A stretch of 64,000 bases of DNA from Geodermatophilaceae bacterium URHA0031 (GTDB lineage Bacteria; Actinomycetota; Actinomycetes; Mycobacteriales; Geodermatophilaceae): positions 62,001 through 126,000 of the forward strand of contig JHVP01000008.1 in assembly GCA_000620205.1 (NCBI GenBank). Direction: 5' to 3'. The notes beneath the pieces are model-generated. The model was given only the letters and a program-made list of their open reading frames with translations. It was not told where the DNA came from and made no database searches. The position numbers were made by a program, and so were the translations under genes. Positions 5,353 to 14,641 of the stretch are shown here, piece by piece. Each line of letters starts with the position of its first letter. The stretch's first letter is position 1.

Positions 5353-7404
5353 GTGACCTACCCGTTCGGCGCCGTCGTCGGCATGGACGACATGCGGCTC
5401 GCCCTCCTGCTCAACGCCGTCTCCCCGGCCGTCGGTGGTGTGCTGGTGCGCGGTGAGAAGGGCACGGCGAAGTCCACCACCGTGCGGGCGCTGGCCGCCG
5501 TCCTGCCACCGGTGACCGTCGTCGCCGGCTGCCGCTTCGCCTGCGACCCGGCCGCCCCCGATCCCGGCTGCCCGGACGGCCCGCACTCCGCCGACGACCG
5601 CGCGGTGACCCGCCCGGCGCGGTTGGTCGAGCTCCCGGTCGGCGCGTCCGAGGACCGGTTGGTCGGCTCGCTGGACCTGGAGCGCGCGCTCACCGAGGGC
5701 GTGAAGTCCTTCGAGCCCGGGCTGCTGGCCGCCGCGCACCGTGGCGTCCTCTACGTCGACGAGGTCAACCTGCTGCACGACCACCTGGTCGACCTGCTGC
5801 TCGACGCCGCGGCGCTCGGTCGCGCCTACGTCGAGCGGGAGGGCGTCTCGGTGCAGCACGCCGCCCGCTTCCTGCTGGTCGGGACGATGAACCCCGAGGA
5901 GGGCGAGCTCCGCCCCCAGCTGCTGGACCGCTTCGGTCTCACCGTCGAGGTGGCCGCCCCGCGGGACGCCGACCTGCGCGCGGAGGTGGTGCGCCGCCGC
6001 TTCGCCCACGACGCCGACCCGGCCGGCTTCGCCGCCAGCTGGGCCGCCGACGAGGCAGCGCTCGCCGCCCGGATCGCCGAGGCGCGGGAACGGCTGCCGC
6101 GCGTCGTCCTCTCCGACGCGGCACTGCGCCAGGTCACCAGCGTCTGCGCCGCCTTCGACGTCGACGGGCTGCGCGCCGACCTGGTCACCGCCCGCGCCGC
6201 CCTCGCGCACGCCGCGTGGTGCGGCCGGGCGGAGGTCACCGAGGACGACGTCCGGGTCGCCGCCCGGCTCGCCCTCCCGCACCGCCGCCGGCGCAACCCC
6301 TTCGACGCCCCGGGCCTGGACGAGGACACCCTGCAGCAGGCGCTCGAGGACTCCCGGCCTGAGGACCCTCCGCCCGACGACGACCCCACGGACCCGACCG
6401 ACGGCCCCGAGGGCTCCGGCGGTGCCGACTCCCCTCCTCCGGGTTCGGCGCCGAACCCCGGCGAGGTTTCGGCGCCGAACCCGGGGGGTGACGACGGCGC
6501 CGGTCACGACGGCGGGCCGACGACGGCGCCGCGGGGTGAGGGGGGCGGGCACACCGAGGCCGCGCCCGCGCCGGAGAAGGCCGCCGTGGCCCCGGACTCA
6601 CCGTTCCGCGTGCAGCGCCTCGAGGTGCCCGGCATCGGCGCGGGCGCGGCCGGACGCCGGTCCCGGGCGCGCAGCGAGCGCGGCCGGGTGGTCGGCTCGC
6701 GCCGTCCCGAGGGTCCGGTCACCCGGCTGCACCTGGTCGACACCGTGCTCGCCGCGGCACCCCACCAGCGGGCACGGGGCCGGAGCGGTGCGGGCCTGCG
6801 GGTGCAGCGGGAGGACCTGCGCCAGGCCGCGCTGGAGGGCCGCGAGGGCAACCTGGTGCTCTTCGTCGTCGACGCCAGCGGCTCGATGGGCGCCCGGTCC
6901 CGGATGGCCGCGGTGAAGGGCGCCGTCCTGTCGCTGCTGATGGACGCCTACCAGCGGCGGGACAAGGTCGGGCTGATCACCTTCCGCGGTGGGGACGCCG
7001 AACTGGCGCTGCCGCCCACCTGGTCGGTGGAGGCGGCCGCGGCCCGGCTCACCGCCCTGCCCACCGGCGGCCGGACGCCGCTGGCCGCCGGTCTGCTGCG
7101 CGCTGCTGAGACGCTCCGGCTGGAGCGGGTCCGCGATCCGCAGCGGCGGCCGCTGCTCGTCGTCGTCACCGACGGCCGGGCCACCGGCGCCCGCGGCGGC
7201 GACCACCTCGGCGACGCCCGGCGCGCCGCCGGGCTGCTGGCGGCCGGCGGGGTCGCGAGCATCGTCGTCGACTGCGAGTCCGGGCCGGTGCGGCTCGGGC
7301 TGGCGGCGTCCCTGGGTGCCCAGCTCGGCGGGCAGACCCTGCGGCTGGAGGAACTGGGCGCCGAGGCGCTGTCGGACGTCGTCCGGGAGAGGCGGGCTGC
7401 ATAG
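5353..7404 (+). CDS. Putative cobaltochelatase / magnesium-chelatase-like ChlI-ChlD protein
   Basis: 683 residues. Residues 1-330 form an AAA+ ChlI-type domain: Walker A GEKGTAKST at 34-42, Walker B GVLYVDEVNLL near 135, sensor GTMNPEEGELRPQLLDRFGL. A Pro/Gly/Asp-rich linker (about 335-415) follows. The C-terminal third is a VWA domain with MIDAS motif VVDASGSMG near 505 and TDGRATG later. This is the ATPase plus integrin-like subunit fused in one chain, expected to drive cobalt or magnesium insertion by a CobN/ChlH-type partner that is not in this window. Start GTG at 5353 follows a riboswitch-controlled GGGGAGAGG. The linker contains two near-identical 18-bp palindromes (6441, 6465). Order with cobO and cobB matches M. 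tuberculosis Rv2850c-Rv2848c. Confidence 0.88.
   Translation: MTYPFGAVVGMDDMRLALLLNAVSPAVGGVLVRGEKGTAKSTTVRALAAVLPPVTVVAGCRFACDPAAPDPGCPDGPHSADDRAVTRPARLVELPVGASEDRLVGSLDLERALTEGVKSFEPGLLAAAHRGVLYVDEVNLLHDHLVDLLLDAAALGRAYVEREGVSVQHAARFLLVGTMNPEEGELRPQLLDRFGLTVEVAAPRDADLRAEVVRRRFAHDADPAGFAASWAADEAALAARIAEARERLPRVVLSDAALRQVTSVCAAFDVDGLRADLVTARAALAHAAWCGRAEVTEDDVRVAARLALPHRRRRNPFDAPGLDEDTLQQALEDSRPEDPPPDDDPTDPTDGPEGSGGADSPPPGSAPNPGEVSAPNPGGDDGAGHDGGPTTAPRGEGGGHTEAAPAPEKAAVAPDSPFRVQRLEVPGIGAGAAGRRSRARSERGRVVGSRRPEGPVTRLHLVDTVLAAAPHQRARGRSGAGLRVQREDLRQAALEGREGNLVLFVVDASGSMGARSRMAAVKGAVLSLLMDAYQRRDKVGLITFRGGDAELALPPTWSVEAAAARLTALPTGGRTPLAAGLLRAAETLRLERVRDPQRRPLLVVVTDGRATGARGGDHLGDARRAAGLLAAGGVASIVVDCESGPVRLGLAASLGAQLGGQTLRLEELGAEALSDVVRERRAA
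6441..6482 (+). repeat. Two 18-bp palindromes encoding an SAPNPG repeat in the chelatase linker
   Basis: GGGTTCGGCGCCGAACCC at 6441-6458 is a perfect palindrome. A second copy with one change, GGTTTCGGCGCCGAACCC, is at 6465-6482. Both are read in the same frame, giving SAPNPG twice in a disordered linker. Confidence 0.75.
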
Positions 7405-7480
7405 TGGGCGAGCCCGCGAGCCCACCGGTGAGCACAGCGCGCAGCGGCAGCTGGCCGACGAGCGCCAGCGAGGAGGACTG

Positions 7481-8095
7481 ATGCCGCAGGGACAGGTGAC
7501 CGCGGTCCCGGCCGACGGGCTCACCACCCGCCAGCGCCGCAACCGCCCGCTGCTGGCCGTGCACACCGGGGAGATGAAGGGCAAGTCCACCGCCGCCTTC
7601 GGGATGGCCATGCGGGCGTGGAACCAGGGCTGGTCGGTCGCGGTCTACCAGTTCGTCAAGAGCGCCAAGTGGAAGGTCGGCGAGGAGAACGCGCTAACCG
7701 CCCTCGGCCGGCTGCACACCGAGACCGGCGAGGGCGGCCCGGTCGTCTGGCACAAGATGGGCTCGGGCTGGTCCTGGTCGCGCAAGCACGGCGAGGAGAC
7801 CGACCACGCCGCCGACGCCGCCGAGGGCTGGGCGCAGATCAAGCGCGACCTGGCCGCCGAGGCGCACCGCTTCTACGTGCTCGACGAGTTCACCTACCCG
7901 CTCACCTGGGGCTGGGTCGACGTCGACGACGTCGTGCGCACGCTGGTCGAGCGGCCCGGCAACCAGCACGTGGTCATCACCGGCCGGAAGGCACACCCGG
8001 CGCTGATCGAGGCCGCGGACCTGGTGGTGGAGATGACCAAGGTCAAGCACCCGATGGACGCCGGCCAGAAGGGTCAGCGGGGGATCGAGTGGTGA
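7481..8095 (+). CDS. cobO: Corrinoid adenosyltransferase CobO/BtuR
   Basis: 204 residues. Transfers the 5'-deoxyadenosyl group of ATP to Co(I) of cobyrinic acid diamide or other corrinoids. The P-loop is GEMKGKST at 30-37, followed by AFGMAMRAWNQGWSVAVYQFVKSAKWKVGEENAL, the conserved CobO segment. Later motifs are YVLDEFTYPLTWGWVD (Walker B region) and HVVITGRKAHPALIEAADLVVEMTKVKHPMDAGQKGQRGIEW, the standard C terminus. Start ATG at 7481 is preceded by AGGAGGA (7471-7477). It lies 76 nt after the chelatase gene in the riboswitch operon; a 22-bp palindrome separates it from cobB. Confidence 0.95.
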   Translation: MPQGQVTAVPADGLTTRQRRNRPLLAVHTGEMKGKSTAAFGMAMRAWNQGWSVAVYQFVKSAKWKVGEENALTALGRLHTETGEGGPVVWHKMGSGWSWSRKHGEETDHAADAAEGWAQIKRDLAAEAHRFYVLDEFTYPLTWGWVDVDDVVRTLVERPGNQHVVITGRKAHPALIEAADLVVEMTKVKHPMDAGQKGQRGIEW

Positions 8096-8105
8096 CCCCC
8101 CACCC

Positions 8106-8127
8106 GGCCATGTTGGCCAACATGGCC
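8106..8127. repeat. Repeat family A palindrome, copy 1 (between cobO and cobB)
   Basis: Perfect 22-bp palindrome made of two inverted copies of GGCCATGTTGG, 10 nt after the cobO stop and 14 nt before the cobB start. Identical copies lie at 39412, 53104 and 53156 and a one-mismatch copy at 39466. Confidence 0.85.
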
Positions 8128-8141
8128 CCTCGGGGGACGGC

Positions 8142-9530
8142 GTGAGCACGCACCGGATGCCGCGGATCGTGGTCGCCGCGCCGTCGTCCAACGCCGGCAA
8201 GACGTCGATCACCACCGGGCTGATCGCCGCGCTGACCAGCCGGGGGCTCACCGTCAGCCCGCACAAGGTCGGCCCGGACTACATCGACCCCGGCTACCAC
8301 GGTCTCGCCGCGGGCCGCCCCGGGCGCAACCTCGACCCGTGGCTGGTCGGCGACGAGCGGATCACCCCGCTGTTCCTGCACGGGTCCCGCGGCGCCGACG
8401 TCGCCGTCGTCGAGGGCGTGATGGGCCTGTTCGACGGCGCCGCGCACGTCAGCGTCGAGCCCGGCTACGGCTCCACCGCCCAGCTGGCCACCCACCTGCG
8501 GGCGCCGGTGGTGCTGGTCGTCGACGCCGCGTCGCAGGCCCGCAGCGTCGCCGCACTGGTGCACGGGTTCGCCACCTTCGACCCCTCGGTGCGGATCGGC
8601 GGCGTCGTGCTCAACCGGGTCGGCACCGACCGGCACGAGGCGATCCTCCGCGAGGCGCTCGGCGCGGCGGGGGTGCCGGTGCTGGGCGCGGTCCGCCGGA
8701 TCGAGGACCTGCACACCCCCTCGCGCCACCTCGGCCTGGTACCGGCCGCGGAGCGGTCGGCCGAGGCGCTGCGCACGGTGCGCGCGCTGGGGGCGGTCGT
8801 CGAGGCCAGCGTGGACCTGGACGCCGTCCTCCGGCTGGCCCGCACCGCCCCAGACCTGACCGGCGACGCCTGGGACCCGGCCGCGGAGGTCACCGCGGTG
8901 GCCGGCCGCCCGGTCGTCGCCGTCGCCGGCGGCCCCGCCTTCACCTTCGGCTACGCCGAGACCGCCGAGCTGCTCAGCGCCGCGGGCGCCGAGGTGGTGA
9001 CCATCGACCCGCTCCGCGACTCCACCCTGCCCGAGGGCACCGCGGCGCTGGTGGTCGGCGGCGGTTTCCCGGAGCTGCACGCCGGCGCGCTGAGCGCGAA
9101 CATCGGTCTGCGGACGGCGATCGCCGACCTCGCCGCCCGCGGCGGATCGATCGCCGCGGAGTGCGCCGGGCTGCTCTACCTGTCCCGGGAGCTGGACGGC
9201 GAGCCGATGTGCGGCGTGCTGCCGACGACGACCGCGATGCACCCGCGGCTGACCCTGGGCTACCGGTCGGCCGTGGCCCTCACCGACAGCGCGCTCGCCC
9301 CGGCCGGCACCCGGGTCCGCGGCCACGAGTTCCACCGCACCACCGCCTCCCCCGCCGCCGGCGCCACCCCGGCCTGGCAGTGGAACGCCGACGGCCCCGA
9401 GGGCTTCGTCACCGGGAACGTGCACGCCTCGTACCTGCACCTGAACTGGGCCGGGTCCCCCACCATGGCCTCGCGCTTCGTCGCCGCAGCCGCGCACGCC
9501 CGTCCGGAGGTGCTGAGTGCACATCGCTGA
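8142..9530 (+). CDS. cobB: Cobyrinate a,c-diamide synthase CobB/CbiA
   Basis: 462 residues. ATP-dependent amidation of carboxylates a and c of (hydrogeno)cobyrinate using glutamine. The N-terminal P-loop NTPase-like domain begins [25 protein letters not shown], with [12 protein letters not shown] and EGVMGLFDG, all family hallmarks. The C-terminal class-I glutamine amidotransferase domain has GGGFPELH near 306 and the nucleophile in [10 protein letters not shown] near 340, with EFHRTT and ASYLHLNW at the end. GTG start at 8142. The 3' end overlaps cbiM by 14 nt, so synthesis and cobalt uptake are translated together. Confidence 0.95.
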   Translation: MSTHRMPRIVVAAPSSNAGKTSITTGLIAALTSRGLTVSPHKVGPDYIDPGYHGLAAGRPGRNLDPWLVGDERITPLFLHGSRGADVAVVEGVMGLFDGAAHVSVEPGYGSTAQLATHLRAPVVLVVDAASQARSVAALVHGFATFDPSVRIGGVVLNRVGTDRHEAILREALGAAGVPVLGAVRRIEDLHTPSRHLGLVPAAERSAEALRTVRALGAVVEASVDLDAVLRLARTAPDLTGDAWDPAAEVTAVAGRPVVAVAGGPAFTFGYAETAELLSAAGAEVVTIDPLRDSTLPEGTAALVVGGGFPELHAGALSANIGLRTAIADLAARGGSIAAECAGLLYLSRELDGEPMCGVLPTTTAMHPRLTLGYRSAVALTDSALAPAGTRVRGHEFHRTTASPAAGATPAWQWNADGPEGFVTGNVHASYLHLNWAGSPTMASRFVAAAAHARPEVLSAHR

Positions 9531-10269
9531 GGGGTTCCTCCCGCCCGCGCACGCCATCGGCTGGACCGTGGCCGCCGCCCCCTTCGTCGTCCACGGCGCC
9601 CGGGCGGTGGTCAAGGAGGTCCGGGAGAACCCGGAGTCGACGCTGCTGCTCGGCGCGGCGGGGGCGTTCACCTTCGTGCTCAGCGCGATCAAGCTGCCCT
9701 CGGTGACCGGGTCGTCGTCCCACCCGACCGGCACCGGGCTGGGCGCCGTCCTGTTCAAGCCGCCGGTGATGGCGCTGCTCGGCACGATCGTGCTGCTGTT
9801 CCAGGCGCTGCTGCTGGCCCACGGCGGGCTCACCACACTCGGCGCCAACGTGTTCTCGATGGCGATCGTCGGACCGTGGGCCGGCTACGGCGCCTACCTG
9901 CTGACCCGGCGGCTCGGCGGCGGGCTGCTGCCGGCGGTCTTCGCAGCCATGGCGCTGTCGGACCTGGCCACCTACGTGACGACGGCGCTGCAGCTGGCCT
10001 GGGCGCACCCGGACGCGGAGAGCGGCTTCCTCGGCGCAGCGGTCAAGTTCCTCGGCGTCTTCGCGGTCACCCAGATCCCGCTGGCGATCGGTGAGGGGCT
10101 GCTCGGCGTCCTGCTGTTCCGGGTGCTGACGGTCAACGCCCGCCCCGAGCTCGAGCGTCTCGGCGTCCTGACGCCGGAACCCGCAGGGCCAGCCGAGGTT
10201 TCGCGCGATGAAGTACACGGGGTTTCGCGCGCGCAAGCACCCGACGAGACCACCGGAGGCGAGAGGTGA
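9517..10269 (+). CDS. cbiM: Cobalt ECF transporter S component CbiM
   Basis: 250 residues, membrane protein with about six to seven helices. It starts [13 protein letters not shown]; the N-terminal Met and His co-ordinate Co2+ in CbiM/NikM proteins, which fixes the GTG at 9517 as the start although it lies inside cobB. Other family motifs: [30 protein letters not shown] and [26 protein letters not shown]. The last 30 residues ([23 protein letters not shown]) are not typical of CbiM and are encoded by a short direct repeat, GGTTTCGCGCG twice. It works with CbiN, CbiQ and CbiO encoded next. Confidence 0.95.
   Translation: MHIAEGFLPPAHAIGWTVAAAPFVVHGARAVVKEVRENPESTLLLGAAGAFTFVLSAIKLPSVTGSSSHPTGTGLGAVLFKPPVMALLGTIVLLFQALLLAHGGLTTLGANVFSMAIVGPWAGYGAYLLTRRLGGGLLPAVFAAMALSDLATYVTTALQLAWAHPDAESGFLGAAVKFLGVFAVTQIPLAIGEGLLGVLLFRVLTVNARPELERLGVLTPEPAGPAEVSRDEVHGVSRAQAPDETTGGER
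10197..10231 (+). repeat. Direct repeat GGTTTCGCGCG in the cbiM 3' end
   Basis: GGTTTCGCGCG occurs at 10197-10207 and 10221-10231 in the same frame (24 nt apart), coding VSRDEVHG and VSRAQ in the extra tail of CbiM. It looks like a small repeat inserted near the gene end. Confidence 0.6.
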
Positions 10270-10595
10270 GGCGGCGGCACCTGGTGACGGCGCTGCTCGT
10301 GCTCGCCGTCGTCGCGCTGTTCGCGCTGCCGCTGCTCATCGACGGCGGGAGCGACTACACCGGCACCGACAGCCAGGCGACGGAGCTGATCGAGGAGTCC
10401 GACCCGGGCTACACGCCGTGGTTCTCCTCGGTGTTCTCCCCCGGGTCCGCCGAGGTCGAGTCCGGGCTGTTCGCGCTCCAGGCGGCCCTGGGCGGCGGCG
10501 TCCTCGGCTACGTGCTCGGCCGGCTGCGTGGCCGGCGCAGCGCCGAGAAGGCCGCAGGGAAGACCACCCAGCCGGAGGAGGCCGGCGGCCCGTGA
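10266..10595 (+). CDS. cbiN: Cobalt ECF transporter accessory subunit CbiN
   Basis: 109 residues with two membrane helices, one at each end ([21 protein letters not shown] and [18 protein letters not shown]) and an extracytoplasmic loop containing [47 protein letters not shown], the well-conserved CbiN pattern. It stimulates CbiM activity in cobalt transporters. The GTG start overlaps the cbiM stop by 4 nt, and its stop overlaps cbiQ. The C terminus is extended by a charged tail. Confidence 0.93.
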   Translation: MRRRHLVTALLVLAVVALFALPLLIDGGSDYTGTDSQATELIEESDPGYTPWFSSVFSPGSAEVESGLFALQAALGGGVLGYVLGRLRGRRSAEKAAGKTTQPEEAGGP

Positions 10596-11326
10596 CCGGA
10601 CTCGCGATCGACGACGCCGCCTGGGCCAGCGCCTGGCGCCCGCGCTCCCCGGCGGACAAGGTGCTGATCAGCGTGGGCCTGGTGCTCAGCGCGCTGCTGC
10701 TGCCGGTGTGGCCGGGGAGCGTGCTGGTCGGGCTGGTCGCGGTCGGGCTCGCGCTCGGCCCGGCCCGGGTGCCGGCGCGCACCTTCGGCCGCGCGGTGCG
10801 GGCGCCGCTGGCGTTCATCGGCATCGGCGCGCTGACCACGGTGGTCGAGGTCGGCGACGGCATCGGCTGGGCACCCGACGCGGCCGCCCAGGCCGGGTCG
10901 CTCGTCGGGCACGCGGTGGCCGGCAGCGCCGCCGTCCTGCTGCTGGCCACGACCACCCCGATGTCGGACCTGCTCCCGGCGTTGCAGCGGCTGCGGGTGC
11001 CGGCGGCGGTGATCGAGGTGGCGTCGGTGACCTACCGGATGCTCTTCGTGCTGCTCACCAGCCTGACCACCATCCGCGAGGCGCAGACCGCCCGGATGGG
11101 CTACGCCAGCGTCCGCGGCTCCTACCGCTCCTCCGGGGCGCTGGCTGCCGCGGTGCTCACCCGCTCCTGGGACCGCGCCCGGCGGCTGCAGGACGGGCTG
11201 GCCGGCCGCGGACTGGAGACCGGGCTGCGGGTCCTGCCGGAGACGCTGCCCGCCTCCCGCCGCTTCGAGGCCGCCAGCGTGCTCGGCCTCGCCGCGCTCG
11301 CCGCCGTCAGCGTGGTCGTCGCGTGA
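10592..11326 (+). CDS. cbiQ: Cobalt ECF transporter T component CbiQ
   Basis: 244 residues, integral membrane protein with four to five helices. Typical features: [32 protein letters not shown] near the N terminus, [40 protein letters not shown] in the middle, and the ATPase-coupling helices with the two A-R-G-like signatures around [11 protein letters not shown] and [14 protein letters not shown]. It links the CbiM/N substrate unit to CbiO. GTG start at 10592 lies in the GTGA overlap with cbiN. Confidence 0.93.
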   Translation: MTGLAIDDAAWASAWRPRSPADKVLISVGLVLSALLLPVWPGSVLVGLVAVGLALGPARVPARTFGRAVRAPLAFIGIGALTTVVEVGDGIGWAPDAAAQAGSLVGHAVAGSAAVLLLATTTPMSDLLPALQRLRVPAAVIEVASVTYRMLFVLLTSLTTIREAQTARMGYASVRGSYRSSGALAAAVLTRSWDRARRLQDGLAGRGLETGLRVLPETLPASRRFEAASVLGLAALAAVSVVVA

Positions 11327-12168
11327 GCCACCTGGTGCTGGCCGCCACCGGGCTGGTGGTCGGCTACGACCGGGCCCGGCCGGTGCTGGACGGCGCGACG
11401 CTCACCGTGCCCCCGGGCCGGCGGCTCGCGGTGCTCGGCGCCAACGGCTCGGGCAAGACCACGCTGCTGCGCTGCCTGTCCGGCGCCCTGGCCCCGGCCC
11501 GCGGCCGGGTGACCCTGGACGGCGCGGAGCTGCGGCACACCCGCGCGGGACTGCGCGCCCACCGGCAGGCGGTCCAGCTGGTGCTGCAGGACCCCGACGA
11601 CCAGCTGTTCAGCGCCTCGGTCGCCCAGGACGTCTCGTTCGGGCCGGTCAACCTCGAGCTGCCGGAGGCCGAGGTGCGCGCCCGCGTCGCCGAGGCGCTG
11701 GACCTGCTGTCCGTCGCGCGCCTGGCCGGCCGGCCCACCCACCAGCTCTCCTACGGCGAGCGCAAGCGGGTGGCGATCGCCGGCGCGGTGGCGATGCGCC
11801 CCTGCGTGCTGCTGCTCGACGAGCCGACCGCCGGGCTCGACCCCACCGCGGTCGGTGAGGCGCTGGCCGCGCTGAGCCGGCTGCAGGAGGCCGACTCCAC
11901 GGTCGTGATGAGCACCCACGACGTCGACCTGGCGCTGCGCTGGGCCGACGAGGTCGCCGTCGTGGTCGACGGCGGGGTCGTGCAGGGCCCTCCGGACGTC
12001 GTCCTCGGCGACGACGCGCTGCTCGCCCGCGCCCGGCTGGACCGGCCCTGGGCACTCAGCGTGGGCGCCCGGCTGCAGGCCCTCGGGCTGCTGCCCGACG
12101 GCGCGCTCCCCCGCGACGCCGACGCCCTGATCGCCGCGCTGCCCGACCACCCGGGTGTCCGGGCGTGA
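11323..12168 (+). CDS. cbiO: Cobalt ECF transporter ATPase CbiO
   Basis: 281 residues, one ABC ATPase domain. Walker [10 protein letters not shown] at 39-47, Q-loop in [23 protein letters not shown] (the ECF-type QxPDxQ(L/I)F motif), signature [12 protein letters not shown] near 141, Walker [12 protein letters not shown] near 163, switch His in STHDVDLA. The signature has SYGE in place of SGGQ, as is common in CbiO. GTG start overlaps the cbiQ stop by 4 nt. It powers Co2+ import for the B12 pathway. Confidence 0.95.
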   Translation: MSHLVLAATGLVVGYDRARPVLDGATLTVPPGRRLAVLGANGSGKTTLLRCLSGALAPARGRVTLDGAELRHTRAGLRAHRQAVQLVLQDPDDQLFSASVAQDVSFGPVNLELPEAEVRARVAEALDLLSVARLAGRPTHQLSYGERKRVAIAGAVAMRPCVLLLDEPTAGLDPTAVGEALAALSRLQEADSTVVMSTHDVDLALRWADEVAVVVDGGVVQGPPDVVLGDDALLARARLDRPWALSVGARLQALGLLPDGALPRDADALIAALPDHPGVRA

Positions 12169-13568
12169 TGACCGTGGGGGTCGGTGCGGCCACCGGGGTC
12201 ACCGTCGAGGAGGTGCTCGCCGCGGTCGACGCCGTATTGCCCGCGGTGCAGGGTCCGGTGCGGCTGGCAACGCTGGACGCCCGCAGCACCGAGCCCGGGC
12301 TGCGCGAGGCGGCCGCCCGCCGCGGTTGGCCGCTGACCGGGCACCCGGCCGCCGCGCTGGCCACGGTCCCCGTCCCGGCGCCCTCGGCGCGGGTGGCCGC
12401 CGCCGTCGGCACCCCGTCGGTGGCCGAGGCCGCCGCACTGCTCGACGGCGGGCAGCTCGTCGTCGGCAAGACCGTGCACGGCCGGGTGACCGTGGCGGTG
12501 GCCCGCCAGGACGTCGACCTCCGGCACCACGGCGATGTCGAGGCGACCCCCGGCCTGGTCGACCTGGCCGTCAACGTCCGGGCCGGGACCCCGCCGGACT
12601 GGCTGCGCGCGGTCCTGCACGAGGCCGTCGACTCGAGCGCCGGCTACCCGGACGCCCGGACGGCCCGGACAGCCGTCGCCGCCGCGCACGGTCGGGCCGA
12701 GGCGGAGGTGCTGCTCACCGCGGGCGCCGCGGAGACGTTCACCCTGCTGGCCCGCGCGCTGCGGCCCCGGCGGGCGGTCGTCGTCCACCCGTCCTTCACC
12801 GAGCCGGAGGCCGCGCTGCGCGCGGCCGGGCACCCGGTGGAGCGGCTCCTGCTGGCGCCCCCGGGCCACCTGCTGGGCGGGGTCCCCGAGGACGCCGACC
12901 TGGTGGTGCTCGGGAACCCCACCAACCCGACGTCGGTGCTGCACCCCGCCGAGACGGTCGCGGCGCTGGCCCGGCCGGGCCGGGTGCTCGTCGTCGACGA
13001 GGCGTTCGCCGACACCGTGCCCGGCGAACCCGCGTCGCTGGCCGGGCGCGCCGACCTCCCGGGCCTGCTGGTGGTGCGCAGCCTCACCAAGACCTGGGGG
13101 CTGGCCGGGCTGCGGGTCGGCTACGCGCTGGGCCCGGCCGACCTGGTCGCCGCGCTGGCCGCCCAGCAGCCGCACTGGCCGGTCTCCACCCCCGCGCTGG
13201 CGGCGCTGCGCGCCTGCACCACCCCGGCCGCGCTGGCCGAGGCGGCGGCGGCCGCGCACCAGCTCACCGAGCACCGCGCCGCCCTGCTGGCCGCGCTGCC
13301 GGCTGCGGTCGAGGTCGTCGGCGCTCCACGCTCGTCCTTCGTCCTGCTCCGCGTCCCCGGCGGAGCGCAGGTGCGCGAGCGGCTGCGCGAGCGGGGCTGG
13401 GCGGTGCGCCGCGGGGACACGTTCCCCGGGCTGACCGGGGACCACCTGCGGGTCGCCGTGCGCGACCCGGACACCTCCCGTGCGTTCGGCGCCGTGCTGG
13501 CTGAGATCCTTGCCGAGGTCCGTTCCGAGGTCCTTGCCGCGACCACCACCTCCGAGGAGACCCGTTGA
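12168..13568 (+). CDS. CobE/CbiG-C domain fused to CobC/CobD-type threonine-phosphate decarboxylase
   Basis: About 466 residues from the ATG at 12168 (a GTG one codon upstream is also possible). Residues 1-120 form a CobE/CbiG C-terminal-like domain: VGVGAATGVTVEEVLAAVDAVL ... TLDARSTEPGLREAAARRGWPL ... GTPSVAEAAALLDGGQLVVGKTVHGRVTVAVAR. The rest is a fold-type I PLP enzyme of the L-threonine-O-3-phosphate decarboxylase type, with LGNPTNPTSVL, VVDEAFAD and the PLP-lysine in SLTKTWGLAG near 309. The aminotransferase part makes the aminopropanol phosphate arm for the nucleotide loop; CobE-type domains act in the C11 ring contraction stage. Start and stop overlap the flanking genes. Confidence 0.85.
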   Translation: MTVGVGAATGVTVEEVLAAVDAVLPAVQGPVRLATLDARSTEPGLREAAARRGWPLTGHPAAALATVPVPAPSARVAAAVGTPSVAEAAALLDGGQLVVGKTVHGRVTVAVARQDVDLRHHGDVEATPGLVDLAVNVRAGTPPDWLRAVLHEAVDSSAGYPDARTARTAVAAAHGRAEAEVLLTAGAAETFTLLARALRPRRAVVVHPSFTEPEAALRAAGHPVERLLLAPPGHLLGGVPEDADLVVLGNPTNPTSVLHPAETVAALARPGRVLVVDEAFADTVPGEPASLAGRADLPGLLVVRSLTKTWGLAGLRVGYALGPADLVAALAAQQPHWPVSTPALAALRACTTPAALAEAAAAAHQLTEHRAALLAALPAAVEVVGAPRSSFVLLRVPGGAQVRERLRERGWAVRRGDTFPGLTGDHLRVAVRDPDTSRAFGAVLAEILAEVRSEVLAATTTSEETR

Positions 13569-14641
13569 GCCACTTCGCCGGCACGCTGCTGGGCGAGACG
13601 ATCGCTGCCGTCCGTCCCCGCGACGCGGCGGCCGAGCGGGCTGCCCGGCAACGGCTGGACCGGATGACCAAGCCGCCGGGCTCCCTCGGCGTGCTCGAGG
13701 ACGTTGCCGCCCAGCTGGCCGGGACCGCCGGCGAGTGCCCCGCTCCGCTGCCCACGCCCGCCGCCGTCGCCGTGTTCGCCGGTGACCACGGTGTGCACGC
13801 CCAGGGCGTCACGCCGTGGCCGCAGGAGGTGACCGCCCAGATGGTGGCCAACCTCGCCGCCGGCGGTGCGGTGGTCAACGCCTTCGCCGCGGGCCTCGGC
13901 GCAGACGTCGTCGTCGTGGACGTCGGGGTCGCCACCCCGGTCGGCCCGGCCGCGGGGCTGCTGGAGCGCAACGTCCGCCGCGGCACCGCCGACCTGGCCA
14001 CCGGCCCGGCGATGACGCTGGAGGAGGCCCGTCGCGCCGTCGAGGTCGGCATCGAGGTGGCCACCGGGCTCGCCGCCGACCACGGCTGCCTGGTCACCGG
14101 CGACATGGGGATCACGAACACCACCGCCTCGGCCGCCCTGGTCTGCGCCTTCACCGGCGCGAGCCCGGCCGCCGCCACCGGTCGCGGCACCGGTGTCGAC
14201 GACCCCACCCTCGCCCGCAAGGTCGCCGTCGTCACCCGCGCGGTGGCCCGGGTCCCGGCCCGACCGACGACCCCGGAGCAGGCGCTGGCCGCGCTGGCGG
14301 AGGTCGGGGGGCTCGAGCACGCCGCGCTCGCCGGGTTCCTGCTCGGCGCCGCCGCAGCCCGGGTGCCGGTGCTGCTGGACGGCGTCATCGCCGGCTCGGC
14401 CGCACTGGTCGCCGCCGCGCTATGCCCGACGGCGCTGGAGCACGCGCTGGCCGGGCACACCTCCGCCGAGCCGGGTGCCGAGCTGGCGCTGCTCGCGCTG
14501 CGGCTGCGCCCGCTGCTGGGGCTGGACCTGCGGCTGGGCGAGGGCACCGGTGCGCTGCTGGCGTTCCCGCTGGTCGCCAGCGCCGCCCGCGCGCTGCGCG
14601 ACGTCGCCACCTTCGACTCGGCAGGCGTCACCGAGAAGTGA
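13565..14641 (+). CDS. cobT: Nicotinate-nucleotide:dimethylbenzimidazole phosphoribosyltransferase CobT
   Basis: 358 residues. Makes alpha-ribazole phosphate, the lower ligand nucleotide. Family signatures: RLDRMTKPPGSLGVLEDVAAQLA near the N terminus, VFAGDHGVHAQGVTPWPQEVTAQMVANL, TGDMGITNTTASAAL, ATGRGTGVDD, and the catalytic Glu in LRLGEGTGA near 326. Start is a TTG within a TTGA overlap with the preceding stop. The length is normal. Together with the fused CobC domain it serves the late nucleotide-loop assembly; CobS and CobU are not in the window. Confidence 0.95.
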   Translation: MSHFAGTLLGETIAAVRPRDAAAERAARQRLDRMTKPPGSLGVLEDVAAQLAGTAGECPAPLPTPAAVAVFAGDHGVHAQGVTPWPQEVTAQMVANLAAGGAVVNAFAAGLGADVVVVDVGVATPVGPAAGLLERNVRRGTADLATGPAMTLEEARRAVEVGIEVATGLAADHGCLVTGDMGITNTTASAALVCAFTGASPAAATGRGTGVDDPTLARKVAVVTRAVARVPARPTTPEQALAALAEVGGLEHAALAGFLLGAAAARVPVLLDGVIAGSAALVAAALCPTALEHALAGHTSAEPGAELALLALRLRPLLGLDLRLGEGTGALLAFPLVASAARALRDVATFDSAGVTEK

